Assembly (NCBI RefSeq): GCF_001457475.1
Contig: NZ_LN831029.1
Location: forward strand, 496,001-560,000
Source: Achromobacter xylosoxidans
GTDB taxonomy: Bacteria > Pseudomonadota > Gammaproteobacteria > Burkholderiales > Burkholderiaceae_B
DNA length: 64,000 bases
Direction of reading: 5' to 3'
In this document: piece after piece, positions 45,806-55,360 of the stretch
Numbering within the stretch: position 1 is the first letter of the stretch
Layout: every line of letters begins with the position of its first letter
Notes under the pieces: generated by a model
Seen by the model: the letters and a program-made list of their open reading frames with translations, nothing else
The model's database searches: none
Told to the model about the DNA's origin: nothing
Made by a program: the position numbers and the translations under genes

Positions 45806-46672
45806 ATGCAGCAAAGGAACAAGGGGAGCCGCGCCTGGCACAGGGCGGCGGCGATGCTGTCGGCGTGCGCGCTGGCGGCCTATGCGCTGACCGCGCCGGC
45901 GATGGCGCAGGAAGCGCCCGCGGCGGGCCAGAGCGCGCGTATCGATGCCATCCGCAAGGCCGGCGAGCTGCGCGTCGGCGTGCTGCAGAACGCACCCTGG
46001 CTGCTGCAGGACGTATCCGGCAAGGGCGGCGAGGGCTGGAGCGGCCCGGCCTGGCTGCTGGCCAAGGAATACGCCCGCCTGCTGGGGGTGAAGCTGACGC
46101 CGGTGCAGGTCTCGCATGAAACCAAGGTGCCGGTGCTGGCGGCCAACCAGGTCGACATGACCATCAGCCCGCTGGCCGAAACGCCGGAACGCTTGAAGGT
46201 GGTGGACTTCGTGCTGTATTCCTCCACCAGCGTCTGCCTGTTCGGCCTGGCGTCCAATCCCAAACTGGCCGCGGCCAGGTCGGTCGATGACCTGAACCGG
46301 TCCGGCGTCACCATCGCCTATTTCACCGGCGGCGCCGAGGAAGCCTGGGTCAAGCAGCGCTTCCCCAACGCCACGCTGCGCGCCGTGGCCAACTCGGGCG
46401 CCACCGCGCCGATCGAGGAAATCATGGCCAGGCGCGCCGACGCGGCGCCGATCAATCGCGTGCCGTGGGTCGGCCTGAACCGCAAGGTGCGCGGCCTGGC
46501 CGTGCTGCCGGCCGAGGCCAACTGCCAGCAGAGCACCGAAAAGGCCTCGCCCGTGGGCCTGGCCATTGACAAGAACCAGCCTGAATACCTGGCCTGGCTG
46601 CGGCAGGTGGCCGCCGGCATGAAGACGCGTCTGGACGCCGACGAAATGCGCATCATCGAACAGACCCCGTAG
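45806..46672 (+). CDS. ABC transporter binding protein, first of two paralogues
   Basis: 288 residues. Signal peptide (about 1-33, 'ALTAPAMAQEA') with an AGGAG ribosome site. It is a bacterial periplasmic binding protein of the type-3 (polar amino acid) cluster: 'ARIDAIRKAGELRVGVLQNAPWLL' (about 44-67, cited in part), 'EYARLLGVKLTPVQVSHETKVPVLAANQVDM', cited in part, and a Cys in 'SSTSVCLFGLASNP'. It is roughly 60% identical by eye to the next gene's product. Its operon encodes sugar-acid enzymes, so its ligand may be an aldonate rather than an amino acid. Confidence 0.88.
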   Translation: MQQRNKGSRAWHRAAAMLSACALAAYALTAPAMAQEAPAAGQSARIDAIRKAGELRVGVLQNAPWLLQDVSGKGGEGWSGPAWLLAKEYARLLGVKLTPVQVSHETKVPVLAANQVDMTISPLAETPERLKVVDFVLYSSTSVCLFGLASNPKLAAARSVDDLNRSGVTIAYFTGGAEEAWVKQRFPNATLRAVANSGATAPIEEIMARRADAAPINRVPWVGLNRKVRGLAVLPAEANCQQSTEKASPVGLAIDKNQPEYLAWLRQVAAGMKTRLDADEMRIIEQTP

Positions 46673-46687
46673 GCCGCTCCGGCCTTT
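46671..46687 (+). terminator. Short hairpin after the first binding-protein gene
   Basis: AGGCCG / CGGCCT with a three-base loop begins in the TAG stop and is followed by TT and a C-rich run. It is a weak terminator or attenuator at the 3' end of the first gene, which could leave more transcript for the first binding protein than for the rest. Confidence 0.45.
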
Positions 46688-46802
46688 CCCCACCCCACTG
46701 GATTCACCGACCCGCGCAAGGCGCGCGGCCCGGGCGACTGCCCGCGGCCTCGCGCGCCCGCATCCGGCGTCCGCCGCCGGGCTTGCCTCCAAGGAGACCG
46801 CA

Positions 46803-47636
46803 ATGCAACCGTCCTTTCTCACCCGTTTCGCCGCCACCGCTCTGCTGCTGGCCGGCGCCGCCACCGCCCAGGCGCAGACGCCGCCGGCGCCCGGCGAGAG
46901 CCCGCGCATCGACGCCATCCGCAAGGCCGGCGTGCTGCGCGTGGGCGTGGTCAACAACCCGCCGTGGCTGGTGCAGAACACCACCGGCTCGGGCGAGCCC
47001 TGGATGGGCTCGTCGTGGCTGCTGGGCAAGGAATTCGCGCGCCTGCTGGACGTGAAGATCGTGCCGGTGCAGGTCAGCCACGAAACCAAGGTGCCGGCGC
47101 TGATCGCCAACCAGATGGACATCATGATCGGGCCGCTGAACCAGAACGCCGAGCGCGCCAAGATCATCGACTTCGTCACCTTCTCGAACACCAGCGTCTG
47201 CATGTTCGGCCTGGCGTCCAACCCCAAGTTCACCAGCGCCACCAAGGTCGAGGACTTCAACCAGCCCGGCATCACCATGGCGTACTTCTCGGGCGCCGGC
47301 GAAGAGCCGCTGGTGCTGGAGAACTTCCCCAAGGCCAAGCTGCGCGGCGTGACCAACTCGGGTTCGGTGGCGCCGATAGAGGAAGTGCTGGCGGGCCGCT
47401 CCGACGTGGCGCCGCTGAACCGCATGCTGTGGCCCAACATCAGCAGGAAGGTCAAGGGCCTGGCCGTGTTCCCCAAGGAAAACGACTGCCAGGACAGCAA
47501 GATCTTCGCGATCGACGCGGGCATGGGCGTGGCCAAGAACCAGCCGGTGTACCTGGAGTGGCTGCGCAAGGTGGAAGCGCGCATGCATCCCGAACTGGTG
47601 GCCGAAGAGCGCCGCATGACGCAGAACCTGAAGTAA
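46803..47636 (+). CDS. ABC transporter binding protein, second paralogue
   Basis: 277 residues. Signal peptide (1-24, ending 'TAQAQT') and an AAGGAG site. It has the same family and order of motifs as the preceding gene: 'PRIDAIRKAGVLRVGVVNNPPWL', cited in part, 'VPVQVSHETKVPALIANQMDIMIG', cited in part, and 'SNTSVCMFGLASNPKF'. The strong similarity points to a tandem duplication followed by divergence. Whether both feed the permease pair downstream, or one has changed its ligand, cannot be told here. The 130-base gap to the first copy is the largest inside the operon. Confidence 0.88.
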   Translation: MQPSFLTRFAATALLLAGAATAQAQTPPAPGESPRIDAIRKAGVLRVGVVNNPPWLVQNTTGSGEPWMGSSWLLGKEFARLLDVKIVPVQVSHETKVPALIANQMDIMIGPLNQNAERAKIIDFVTFSNTSVCMFGLASNPKFTSATKVEDFNQPGITMAYFSGAGEEPLVLENFPKAKLRGVTNSGSVAPIEEVLAGRSDVAPLNRMLWPNISRKVKGLAVFPKENDCQDSKIFAIDAGMGVAKNQPVYLEWLRKVEARMHPELVAEERRMTQNLK

Positions 47637-47648
47637 GGCGGACACACC

Positions 47649-48686
47649 ATGCTCAATTGCGCGATTCATGGGGCCGAGGACCTGCGGCTGGTGGAACAGG
47701 CGCCCGAACCGCTGGGCCCGACGCAGGTGCGCGTCGGCGTCAAGGCGGTCGGCATCTGCGGTTCGGACCTGCATTACTACCGCCACGGCCGGGTCGGCGA
47801 TTTCGTCATCCGCGAACCGCTGACGCCGGGCCACGAGGCCTCGGGCCAGGTGCTGGAGGTCGGTTCGGCCGTCACCGCCGTCAAGCCCGGCGACCGCGTG
47901 GCGCTGGATCCGGCGCGCACCTGCGGCGTGTGCCGCTATTGCCGCCAGGGCGATTCCAACCACTGCGAGGCGGTGTTCTTCTTCGGCAGCGCCAGCCGTT
48001 ATCCGCACATGCAGGGCGCGATGCGCGAGCAGGTGGTGGTGCAGGAAAAACAGTGCGTGCCTGTGCCGGACAGCCTGTCGTTCGAGCTGGCCGCCTTTGG
48101 CGAGCCGCTGGCGGTGGCGCTGCACGCGGTGCGCAGCGCCGGCACGCTGCTGGGCAAGACGGTGATGGTGGTGGGCGCCGGGCCGATCGGCGCGCTGGTG
48201 CTGATGGCGGCGCGCCTGGCCGGCGCCAGCCAGGTCATCGTGGTCGACATCGTGGACCAGACCCTGGCGACCTGCGCCAGGGTCGGCGCCACGCGCACCA
48301 TCAACGCCGCCGCCGAGCCGGGCGCGCTGGACGAGCTGGCGGCGGGCAAGGGCACGGTCGATGTGTGCTTCGAGGCCTCCGGCAACTACGCCGGGCTGGC
48401 CAACTGCATCCGCGCCACGCGGCCGCGCGGCACCATCGTCACGGTGGGCACGCTCAATGGCAGCAGCGAGCAGTGCCCGTTCAACCAGATCATGGTCAAG
48501 AGCCTGAACGTCATCGGCAGCTTCCGCTTCGTCGATGAATACGCCTGGGCGGTCGACTACCTGGGCCGCGGCCTGGTGGACGTGGCGCCGCTGCTGACGG
48601 CCGCCGTGCCGGCGCGCCAGGCGCACGAGGCCTTCGCGCTGGCGGCGGACCGGCGCCAGGCCATGAAAGTGATGGTGACGTTCTGA
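47649..48686 (+). CDS. Zinc-dependent L-gulonate/L-idonate 5-dehydrogenase
   Basis: 345 residues of the medium-chain dehydrogenase family. The catalytic zinc ligands are C37 (GICGSD), H62-E63 (PGHEAS). The structural zinc cysteines are C92, C95, C98 and C106 ('CGVCRYCRQGDSNHC'). 'VMVVGAGPIGALVLMAARLAGA' is the NAD site (cited in part). It is closest in type to L-idonate 5-dehydrogenase. In an operon with ManD and a fructuronate reductase, oxidation of L-gulonate to D-fructuronate is the role that makes a full pathway. L-idonate, D-sorbitol or a threonine-like substrate would be alternatives. It lies 12 bases after the second binding protein. Confidence 0.82.
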   Translation: MLNCAIHGAEDLRLVEQAPEPLGPTQVRVGVKAVGICGSDLHYYRHGRVGDFVIREPLTPGHEASGQVLEVGSAVTAVKPGDRVALDPARTCGVCRYCRQGDSNHCEAVFFFGSASRYPHMQGAMREQVVVQEKQCVPVPDSLSFELAAFGEPLAVALHAVRSAGTLLGKTVMVVGAGPIGALVLMAARLAGASQVIVVDIVDQTLATCARVGATRTINAAAEPGALDELAAGKGTVDVCFEASGNYAGLANCIRATRPRGTIVTVGTLNGSSEQCPFNQIMVKSLNVIGSFRFVDEYAWAVDYLGRGLVDVAPLLTAAVPARQAHEAFALAADRRQAMKVMVTF

Positions 48687-48717
48687 GCCCGGCGCTCGCG
48701 AATCGCACGGAGATTGC

Positions 48718-49383
48718 ATGGACTTCGATTTTTCCCCCATCGTCGATAACTGGCGCTTCTTCGCCAGCGGCCTGGGCATCACGGTGGCGCTGAGCGCCGT
48801 CACGGCCGTCTCCAGCATCCTGCTGGGCCTGGTGATCGCGCTGCTGCGCCTGTACGGGCCGCGCTGGCTGCGGGTGCTGCTGGTGTTCTACATCGACAGC
48901 ATGCGCGCCATCCCGGTGCTGGTGGTGCTGGTGTGGATCTACTTCGCCTTCCCGCTGCTGGCCGGGGTGACCTTCGCGCCGTTCTGGGCGGCGCTGGTGG
49001 CGTTGACGCTGCACATCGCGGCCTATTCGGCCGAGGTGATCCGCGCCGGCATCGAGTCGGTGCGGCCGGGGCAGATGCGCGCCGGCCTGGCGCTCGGCAT
49101 GTCGCGGGCCCAGGCGCTGCGCAAGATCATCCTGCCGCAGGCCACCATCCGCATGCTGCCGGCCTTCGGCTCGGTGCTGACGGTGGCGATCAAGGACACC
49201 GCCATCGCCACGGTGATCGCGGTGCCCGAGCTGATGCACAAGGCCGAGACCATCGCCGGGCAGAGCTACCGGCCGATCGAGGTGTTCACCGCGGTGATCG
49301 TGGCGTACTTCGTGATCCTGTTTCCGGTGACGCGCGGCGTGGACCGGCTGTACCAACGCTACGCACACCTGGGGCGCTCATGA
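48718..49383 (+). CDS. Polar-amino-acid-type ABC permease (first)
   Basis: 221 residues with five membrane segments. The HisMQ-type loop is 'RAGIESVRPGQMRAGLALGMSRAQALRKIILPQA', of which 'EAA'-like 'GLALGMSRAQALRKIILPQA' (20 residues) faces the ATPase. It belongs to the His/Glu/Gln/Arg/opine family rather than any sugar permease class. It starts with a GGAG site and overlaps the second permease by four bases (ATGA). Confidence 0.9.
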   Translation: MDFDFSPIVDNWRFFASGLGITVALSAVTAVSSILLGLVIALLRLYGPRWLRVLLVFYIDSMRAIPVLVVLVWIYFAFPLLAGVTFAPFWAALVALTLHIAAYSAEVIRAGIESVRPGQMRAGLALGMSRAQALRKIILPQATIRMLPAFGSVLTVAIKDTAIATVIAVPELMHKAETIAGQSYRPIEVFTAVIVAYFVILFPVTRGVDRLYQRYAHLGRS

Positions 49384-50039
49384 ATCTGGACTGGGGAATT
49401 ATCTGGGACTCGCGCCAGGTGCTGCTGCAGGGCGCGGCCATGACCGTGATGCTGACGGTGGTGACGATGGCGCTGGCGGTACCCGGCGGCATGGTGCTGG
49501 CACTGATGCGGCTGTCGTCGAACCGCGTGGCCAACGGCGTCGCGGTGGCGATCGTCGAGTTCTTCCGCAACCTGCCGCTGATCCTGGTGATCTATTGGGC
49601 GTTCTACGTCATGCCGATGGCGCTGGACGTGCAGTTCTCGGCGGTGACCACGGCGCTGGTGGCGCTGGTGCTGAACGTGTCGGCCTACAACTCCGAGACC
49701 TTCCGCGCCGGCATCAATTCGATCCGCAAGGGCCAGATGGAGGCGGCGCTGGCGATGGGCATGTCGCGCCGCCAGGCCATGTTCAAGGTGCTGGTGCCGC
49801 AGGCGGCGCGGCGCATCCTGCCGGTGCTGGCCAGCACCTGGATCTCGCTGTTCAAGGACACCTCGCTGGTGTCGGTGATCGCCGTCAGCGAGCTGGCCTA
49901 TGCCTCGATGCAGGTGCGCGCGCAGAGCTTCCGCGTACTGGAAATGCTGACCGCGATGGCGGTGATCTATTGGCTGATGGGCTATCCGCAGGCCAAGCTG
50001 GTCGACTGGATCCACCGCAAATACGGAGTCAAGGAGTGA
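49380..50039 (+). CDS. Polar-amino-acid-type ABC permease (second)
   Basis: 219 residues from the ATG at 49380, which overlaps the stop of the first permease, a sign of tight coupling. Five membrane segments and the ATPase-contact loop 'AALAMGMSRRQAMFKVLVPQ' at about 122-141 mark it as the partner of the preceding permease. Together they form the heterodimeric HisQM-like channel. The frame is open upstream, but the overlap and the typical N-terminus fix the start. Confidence 0.9.
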   Translation: MNLDWGIIWDSRQVLLQGAAMTVMLTVVTMALAVPGGMVLALMRLSSNRVANGVAVAIVEFFRNLPLILVIYWAFYVMPMALDVQFSAVTTALVALVLNVSAYNSETFRAGINSIRKGQMEAALAMGMSRRQAMFKVLVPQAARRILPVLASTWISLFKDTSLVSVIAVSELAYASMQVRAQSFRVLEMLTAMAVIYWLMGYPQAKLVDWIHRKYGVKE

Positions 50040-50044
50040 ACGAG

Positions 50045-50893
50045 ATGATCCTGGAACAAGTGGCCGGCACGGCCGGCGCGGCGGCGGCCGCAGCAACGAC
50101 CAGCGCGGCAACGGTCGCCGCAGCGACGGCTGCCACCCGCAAGGGCGCCGACCAGCCGCCGGTGCTGGTGTACGAGCACGTGCGCAAGGTCTTTGGCGAC
50201 TTCGTGGCGTTGAACGACGTCTCGCTGCAGGTCAACAAGGGCGAGGTGATGTGCCTGATCGGCCCGTCCGGCTCGGGCAAGTCCACGCTCCTGCGCTGCA
50301 CCAACGCATTGGAGAAGATCGACGGCGGCCGCGTGCTGCTGGACGGCGTGGCGGTGCCGGAGGCCGAGTCCGAGGTGCGCAAGGTGCGCCAGCGCATGGG
50401 CATGGTGTTCCAGAGCTTCGAGCTGTTCCCGCACAAGTCGGCGCTGGACAACGTCGCCATGGGGCCGATCACCGTGCTCGGCATGGCGCCGGAGCAGGCG
50501 CGGGCCCGCGCCATGGCGCTGCTGGAGAAGGTGGGCCTGGCCAACAAGGCCGGCAACTTCCCCGCCAACCTGTCCGGCGGCCAGCAGCAGCGCGTGGCGA
50601 TCGCCCGCGCCCTGGCGATGGAGCCGGAAGTGATGCTGTTCGACGAGCCGACCTCGGCGCTCGACCCCGAGACCGTGGGCGAGGTGCTGAACGTCATGAA
50701 GAAGCTGGCGCAGGAAGGCATGACCATGATCGTGGTCACGCATGAAATGAGTTTCGCGCGGCGCGTGGCCAACTGGGTGGTGGTGTTCGAGAACGGCGCC
50801 ATCCTGGAACAGGGCCCGCCCGCGCAGATTTTCGACAACCCGCAGGTCGCCCGTACCCGCGACTTCCTCAGCCACCTGGGCTGGGAAGGCTGA
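50045..50893 (+). CDS. Polar-amino-acid-type ABC transporter ATPase
   Basis: 282 residues from the ATG at 50045 (AAGGAG, 8-base spacer); a GTG at 50036 is too near that site. Walker A 'GPSGSGKST' at 73-81, Q-loop in 'GMVFQSFELFPH', signature 'LSGGQQQRVAIARAL' and Walker B 'VMLFDEPTSALDPE' are intact. It is a GlnQ/HisP-type ATPase. Before the domain is an unusual 37-residue leader rich in Ala and Thr ('GAAAAAATTSAATVAAATAA', 20 residues), not normal for the family. It powers the two permeases just upstream. Confidence 0.9.
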   Translation: MILEQVAGTAGAAAAAATTSAATVAAATAATRKGADQPPVLVYEHVRKVFGDFVALNDVSLQVNKGEVMCLIGPSGSGKSTLLRCTNALEKIDGGRVLLDGVAVPEAESEVRKVRQRMGMVFQSFELFPHKSALDNVAMGPITVLGMAPEQARARAMALLEKVGLANKAGNFPANLSGGQQQRVAIARALAMEPEVMLFDEPTSALDPETVGEVLNVMKKLAQEGMTMIVVTHEMSFARRVANWVVVFENGAILEQGPPAQIFDNPQVARTRDFLSHLGWEG

Positions 50894-50917
50894 ACACCCT
50901 CCCGTTTCACGGAATCC

Positions 50918-52132
50918 ATGATGAAAATTACGAACGCACGCGTCATTGTTTGTTCGCCGGGCCGCAATTTCGTGACCCTGAAGATCGAGACCGACCAGGG
51001 CCTGACCGGCATCGGCGATGCCACCCTGAACGGGCGCGAGCTGGCCGTGGCGGCCTACCTGACCGAACACGTGGTGCCCTGCCTGATCGGCCGCGACGCG
51101 CACCAGATCGAGGACATCTGGCAATACCTGTACAAGGGCGCCTACTGGCGCCGGGGCCCGGTCACCATGACCGCCATCGCCGCGGTCGACACCGCGCTGT
51201 GGGACCTGAAGGCCAAGGCCGCCGGCCTGCCGCTGTACCAGCTGCTGGGCGGCAAGAGCCGCACCGGGGTGATGGTCTACGGCCACGCCAACGGCAGCGA
51301 CATCGAGCACACCGTCGACGAAGTGCTGCGCTACGCCGACATGGGCTACCGCGCGATCCGCGCGCAGAGCGGCGTGCCGGGGCTGGACAAGGTCTACGGC
51401 GTGGGCCGCGGCAACCTGTTCTACGAACCCGCCGACGCCGATCTGCCCAGCGAGCACGACTGGTCCACCGAGAAGTACCTGCGACATGCGCCCAAGCTGT
51501 TCGAGCGCATCCGCGAAAAGCTCGGCTTCGAGCATCACCTGCTGCACGACGTGCACCACCGCCTGACGCCGATCGAGGCCGGCCGCCTGGGCAAGTCGCT
51601 GGAGCCGTACAACCTGTTCTGGATGGAGGACGCCACGCCGGCCGAGAACCAGGAGGCCTTCCGCCTGATCCGCCAGCACACCACCACGCCGCTGGCGGTG
51701 GGCGAGATCTTCAACTCGATCTGGGACTGCAAGGACCTGGTGCAGAACCAGCTGATCGACTACATCCGGACCACCGTGGTGCACGCCGGCGGCATCACGC
51801 ACCTGCGCCGCATCGCCGACCTGGCCTCGCTGTACCAGGTGCGCACCGGCTGCCATGGCGCCACCGACCTGTCGCCGGTGTGCATGGGCGCGGCGCTGCA
51901 TTTCGACCTGTGGGTGCCGAACTTCGGCATCCAGGAATACATGCGCCACACCGAGGAGACGGACGCGGTGTTCCCGCACGCCTACACCTTCTCGCAGGGC
52001 ATGCTGTATCCGGGCGATGTGCCGGGTCACGGCGTGGACATCGACGAGAAGCTGGCCGCCAAGTATCCGTACAAGCGCGCTTACCTGCCGGTGAACCGGC
52101 TGCAGCAGGACGGCACGTTATGGAACTGGTAG
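50918..52132 (+). CDS. manD: D-mannonate dehydratase, ManD (enolase superfamily)
   Basis: 404 residues, the size and wording of ManD/RspA: '[25 protein letters not shown]' at the start (cited in part) and 'GYGHANG'-like '[11 protein letters not shown]' near 127-137. Metal ligands are D211 (HDVHH, with H213), E237 (WMEDATP) and E263 (VGEIFNS). The C-terminal '[10 protein letters not shown]' is characteristic. It dehydrates D-mannonate to 2-keto-3-deoxy-D-gluconate. Some members are slow on mannonate and also use gluconate. The paired UxuB-like gene overlaps its end by 13 bases. Confidence 0.92.
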   Translation: MMKITNARVIVCSPGRNFVTLKIETDQGLTGIGDATLNGRELAVAAYLTEHVVPCLIGRDAHQIEDIWQYLYKGAYWRRGPVTMTAIAAVDTALWDLKAKAAGLPLYQLLGGKSRTGVMVYGHANGSDIEHTVDEVLRYADMGYRAIRAQSGVPGLDKVYGVGRGNLFYEPADADLPSEHDWSTEKYLRHAPKLFERIREKLGFEHHLLHDVHHRLTPIEAGRLGKSLEPYNLFWMEDATPAENQEAFRLIRQHTTTPLAVGEIFNSIWDCKDLVQNQLIDYIRTTVVHAGGITHLRRIADLASLYQVRTGCHGATDLSPVCMGAALHFDLWVPNFGIQEYMRHTEETDAVFPHAYTFSQGMLYPGDVPGHGVDIDEKLAAKYPYKRAYLPVNRLQQDGTLWNW

Positions 52133-53682
52133 CCCCGGCGGCCGTCCGGCTGCATCCGGCGCGCCTGCAGGCGCTGGCGCCCGGCGTGGCGCGGCCGGCC
52201 TACGACCGCGGCGCCCTGCGCGCCGGCATCGTGCACCTGGGGCTGGGCGCGTTCGCGCGCGGCCACCTGGCGGCGGTGAATGAAGCGGCCCTGCATGCCA
52301 GCGGCGACCCGCGCTGGGGCATCTGCGGCGTGTCGCTGCGGCAGGCCGACACCCGCGACGCGCTGGCGCCCCAGGACGGGCTGTACACGCTGGCGCTGCG
52401 CAGCGCCGACGCCGAGGGCCGGCCGCAAGCGCGGTTGGCGGTGATCGGCTGCCTGCTGGAAACGCTGGTGGCGCCCGAGGATCCGCAGGCGGTGCTGGCG
52501 CGCATCGCCAGTCCGTATACGCGCATCGTCAGCCTGACCGTGACCGAAAAAGGCTATTGCCACGATCCGGCCAGCGGCGCGCTGAACCTGGCGCACCCCG
52601 ACATCGCGCACGATCTGGCGCAGCCGCTGGCGCCGCGCAGCACCATCGGATTCCTGGTGTGGGGGTTGCAACGCCGGCGCGCGGCGGGCCTGGGACCGGT
52701 GACGCTGCTGTCGCTGGACAACCTGCCCGGCAACGGTCACCTGCTGCGCGGCCTGGTGCTGGCCTTCGCCGCGCAGGTGGACGCGAGGCTGGCGGAATGG
52801 ATCGACCAGGCCTGCGCCTTTCCCTGCTCGATGGTGGACCGCATCGTGCCGCGCACCACCGACGAGGACCGCGCGGCCGTGGCGCAGGCGCTGGGCATGA
52901 TGGACGCCTGGCCGGTGCAGGCCGAACCGTTCCTGGAATGGGTGGTGGAAGATCATTTCGCCGCCGGCCGGCCGGACTGGGCCGCGGGCGGGGCGCGCTT
53001 CGCCACGGAGGCGGCGCCTTTCGAGACGCTCAAGCTGCGCATGGTGAACGGCGCGCATTCGGCGCTGGCCTACCTGTCGGTGATGGCGGGCTGGGCCACG
53101 GTGGACCAGGCCGTGGCGCAGCCGGCGTTGCGGCGCTATCTGGCCGACCTGATGCGCACCGAGATCGCGCCGACCCTGCCGGTGCTGCCGGGCCTGGACC
53201 TGGCGGCTTACCAGGAGCGGCTGTTGCAACGCTACGCCAATCCGGCGCTAAGGCACCAGACGCGGCAGATCGCCATGGACGGGTCGCAGAAGATGCCGCA
53301 GCGCCTGCTGGGCACGGTGCGGGCGCGGCTGGCGGCGGACCGGCCGATCGCCGGGCTGGCGCTGGCGCTGGCCGGCTGGCTGCATTTCCTGCGCGGGGTG
53401 GATCAGGCAGGACGGCGTTATCCCATCGATGACCCGCTGGCCGAGACGCTGGCGCAGCGGTTGGCGCAGGCGGAGCAGGCGGCGCGCGAGGCGCCGCCGG
53501 GGCCGGCCGCCGCGCTGGCCTGGGCGCGCGAGATGACAGCCCTGGCCGCCGTGTTCGGCGACCTGGGCCGCGACGAGCGTTTCGTGCGCGAGGTGGCGCA
53601 GGCGGCGCAGTCGTTGCGCACGCTGGGCGTGGCCGGCGCGCTGGAGGCGACCCTGGCCGCGATGCTCGCGGGCCAGGACTGA
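52120..53682 (+). CDS. uxuB: Fructuronate reductase/mannitol dehydrogenase family protein (UxuB-like)
   Basis: 520 residues, a long-chain polyol dehydrogenase. '[22 protein letters not shown]' (about 31-52, cited in part) is the NAD(H) site; '[19 protein letters not shown]' and '[11 protein letters not shown]' follow. The catalytic K305-x4-N310-x2-H313 motif is intact. It converts D-fructuronate to D-mannonate (or mannitol to fructose). With ManD directly before it (overlap of 13 bases) the first is more likely. It ends the operon at a small hairpin before a convergent amidase gene. Confidence 0.88.
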   Translation: MELVAPAAVRLHPARLQALAPGVARPAYDRGALRAGIVHLGLGAFARGHLAAVNEAALHASGDPRWGICGVSLRQADTRDALAPQDGLYTLALRSADAEGRPQARLAVIGCLLETLVAPEDPQAVLARIASPYTRIVSLTVTEKGYCHDPASGALNLAHPDIAHDLAQPLAPRSTIGFLVWGLQRRRAAGLGPVTLLSLDNLPGNGHLLRGLVLAFAAQVDARLAEWIDQACAFPCSMVDRIVPRTTDEDRAAVAQALGMMDAWPVQAEPFLEWVVEDHFAAGRPDWAAGGARFATEAAPFETLKLRMVNGAHSALAYLSVMAGWATVDQAVAQPALRRYLADLMRTEIAPTLPVLPGLDLAAYQERLLQRYANPALRHQTRQIAMDGSQKMPQRLLGTVRARLAADRPIAGLALALAGWLHFLRGVDQAGRRYPIDDPLAETLAQRLAQAEQAAREAPPGPAAALAWAREMTALAAVFGDLGRDERFVREVAQAAQSLRTLGVAGALEATLAAMLAGQD

Positions 53683-53698
53683 TACGCGGCCGCCGTCC

Positions 53699-53712
53699 GC
53701 GCCGAAAGGCGC
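53699..53712. terminator. GNRA-loop hairpin between convergent uxuB and amidase genes
   Basis: GCGCC-GAAA-GGCGC lies between the two stops. The stem is short but carries a stable GAAA tetraloop. It has no U-tract. It is the only structure available for ending the two convergent units. Confidence 0.4.
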
Positions 53713-53713
53713 A

Positions 53714-55159
53714 TCAGGCTGGCGGCGGCGCCAGGCGGCCCAGCAACGGTTCCAGCGCCACGCCGACCGCGAGGATCTTGCGGTCCTCGCCCGGCAGGCC
53801 ATCCACCTCCAATCCGATCGGCAGGCCGTCGTCCGACAGGCCGGCGGGCAGGCTCAGGCCGGGCAGGCCCGCGTTGCTGCCGGGGTCGACGTTGCGCGCC
53901 AGCCGCAGGAACGACTCCAGGCTGCTGGCCTCGGGCGCGGCGAGCGGCGGCGGCACCGGCACCGTGGGGAACAGCAGCCCGTGCAGCGCATGCTGCTCGA
54001 ACGCGCGGCGGTAGACGTCGATGAGCGCGCCGCGATGGACCGCGATGGCGCTGTCGTACAGTGGCTGCAGCGGCAGCAGTTTGCCCGATGGCGTGGGCAG
54101 CACGCCCGGCACGACCAGGTCGTTGAAGATGGCCTTGACGTCGGGGCTGGAGATCCGCGCCACCAATTCCTCGAAGCTGACGCCGACCTCGTGGCGCGCC
54201 AGGTAGGCGGTGAGATCTGGCTTCTGTTCGTACAGGCACAGCGGCATGCCGGTCGCGGCGTTACTGGCCTCCAGGCCGGGCATGTCCAACGGCAGCAGCG
54301 TCACGCCGGCCGCGCGCAGGCGCTCAAGTGCGGCCTGGGCGACGGCTTGCACCTGCGGGTCCAGGTCCTGCCAGAAATAGCCGGGCAGTCCCAGCCGCAG
54401 GCTGGCGGCGTCCAGCGCTGGCAACGGCCTGTCGTCGCCAGTCAGCACGGCATCCAGAAGCGCGATGTCGGCCATGCCGTTGGCGATGGGCCCGGGCGTG
54501 TCGCGGGTATGCGAAATCGGCGTGATGCCCGAACCGTCATAGCGGCCCACCGAAGGCCGAAAGCCCACGGCGCCATTGAGCGCGGCAGGCAGGCGAACGG
54601 AGGCGCCCGTGTCGGTGCCGAGCGCGGCCGGCACCAGGCGCGCGCCCACCGCCGCGCCGCTGCCCGAGGACGAGCCCCCGGCGATGCGTTCGGGGTCATA
54701 GGCGTTGCGCGTACCCGCGCCCCGCGGGCCGGGATAGGCCGTGTTGTAGCCGGAAACGCCGAACGCCAGTTCATGCATGTGGGTCTTGCCGACGATGATG
54801 GCGCCGGCTTCGCGCAGGCGCCGCACGATCGGGGCGTCCTCGGCCGGGATGAAGTCACGCAGGGCCGGGGTGCCGGCGGTGTTGGGCAGCCCCGCGACGT
54901 GGATGTTGTCCTTGATCGCCACGGGCACGCCTTCCAGCGGCCGGGCGGTGTGTCCGCCGGCGCGCGCGGCATCGGCGGCCCGCGCCTGCGCCAGCGCGCC
55001 GTCCGCGTCCACCGTGATGAAGGCATTGAGGTCCTGGCGGGCCGCGATGCGGTCCAGGCAGGCCCGGGTGAGGGCTTCGCTGGTGACCAGGCCATCGCGA
55101 AAAAGCGCCGCGGCTTCGGTCACGGTCGGGCAGCTCGGGGACGTCTGGGGGACGGGCAT
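53714..55159 (-). CDS. Amidase-signature family amidase (indoleacetamide hydrolase-like)
   Basis: 481 residues from the ATG at 55157-55159 (GGAG, 8-base spacer); the frame extends upstream without a ribosome site. The Ser-cisSer-Lys triad is complete: K83 (VPVAIKDN), S163 (GGSSSGSG) and S187 (TGASVRLP), spaced as in peptide amidase and IaaH. No signal peptide, so it is cytoplasmic. Such enzymes hydrolyse simple amides such as indoleacetamide or aryl amides. It is divergent from an XRE regulator with a dyad between, and therefore is probably induced by its substrate. Confidence 0.88.
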   Translation of the reverse strand: MPVPQTSPSCPTVTEAAALFRDGLVTSEALTRACLDRIAARQDLNAFITVDADGALAQARAADAARAGGHTARPLEGVPVAIKDNIHVAGLPNTAGTPALRDFIPAEDAPIVRRLREAGAIIVGKTHMHELAFGVSGYNTAYPGPRGAGTRNAYDPERIAGGSSSGSGAAVGARLVPAALGTDTGASVRLPAALNGAVGFRPSVGRYDGSGITPISHTRDTPGPIANGMADIALLDAVLTGDDRPLPALDAASLRLGLPGYFWQDLDPQVQAVAQAALERLRAAGVTLLPLDMPGLEASNAATGMPLCLYEQKPDLTAYLARHEVGVSFEELVARISSPDVKAIFNDLVVPGVLPTPSGKLLPLQPLYDSAIAVHRGALIDVYRRAFEQHALHGLLFPTVPVPPPLAAPEASSLESFLRLARNVDPGSNAGLPGLSLPAGLSDDGLPIGLEVDGLPGEDRKILAVGVALEPLLGRLAPPPA

Positions 55160-55326
55160 GGGGGGTGTCTCCTTCGTGTTGATGCGGTGTCGTCGGTTCG
55201 ATGCCGTTCTGTACAGGGTCGACCGTAGCGCGGCCCGGGCCGTTCGTCGATATGCCGGTCCGACCCATGGTCGCCTATCGGCGCAGCGGAACGCCATCGC
55301 TGCGGACAGGCGTAAGATAGGCGCAG

Positions 55327-55342
55327 CTTATACACGTACAAG
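55327..55342. promoter_or_regulatory. Dyad between the amidase gene and the XRE regulator
   Basis: CTTATACACGTACAAG (55327-55342) is an imperfect dyad (12 of 16 positions self-complementary), 18 bases before the regulator ATG. The region is the only intergenic control site for both genes (200 bases). Confidence 0.4.
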
Positions 55343-55360
55343 TGCCTCTCTTATCCTGGT

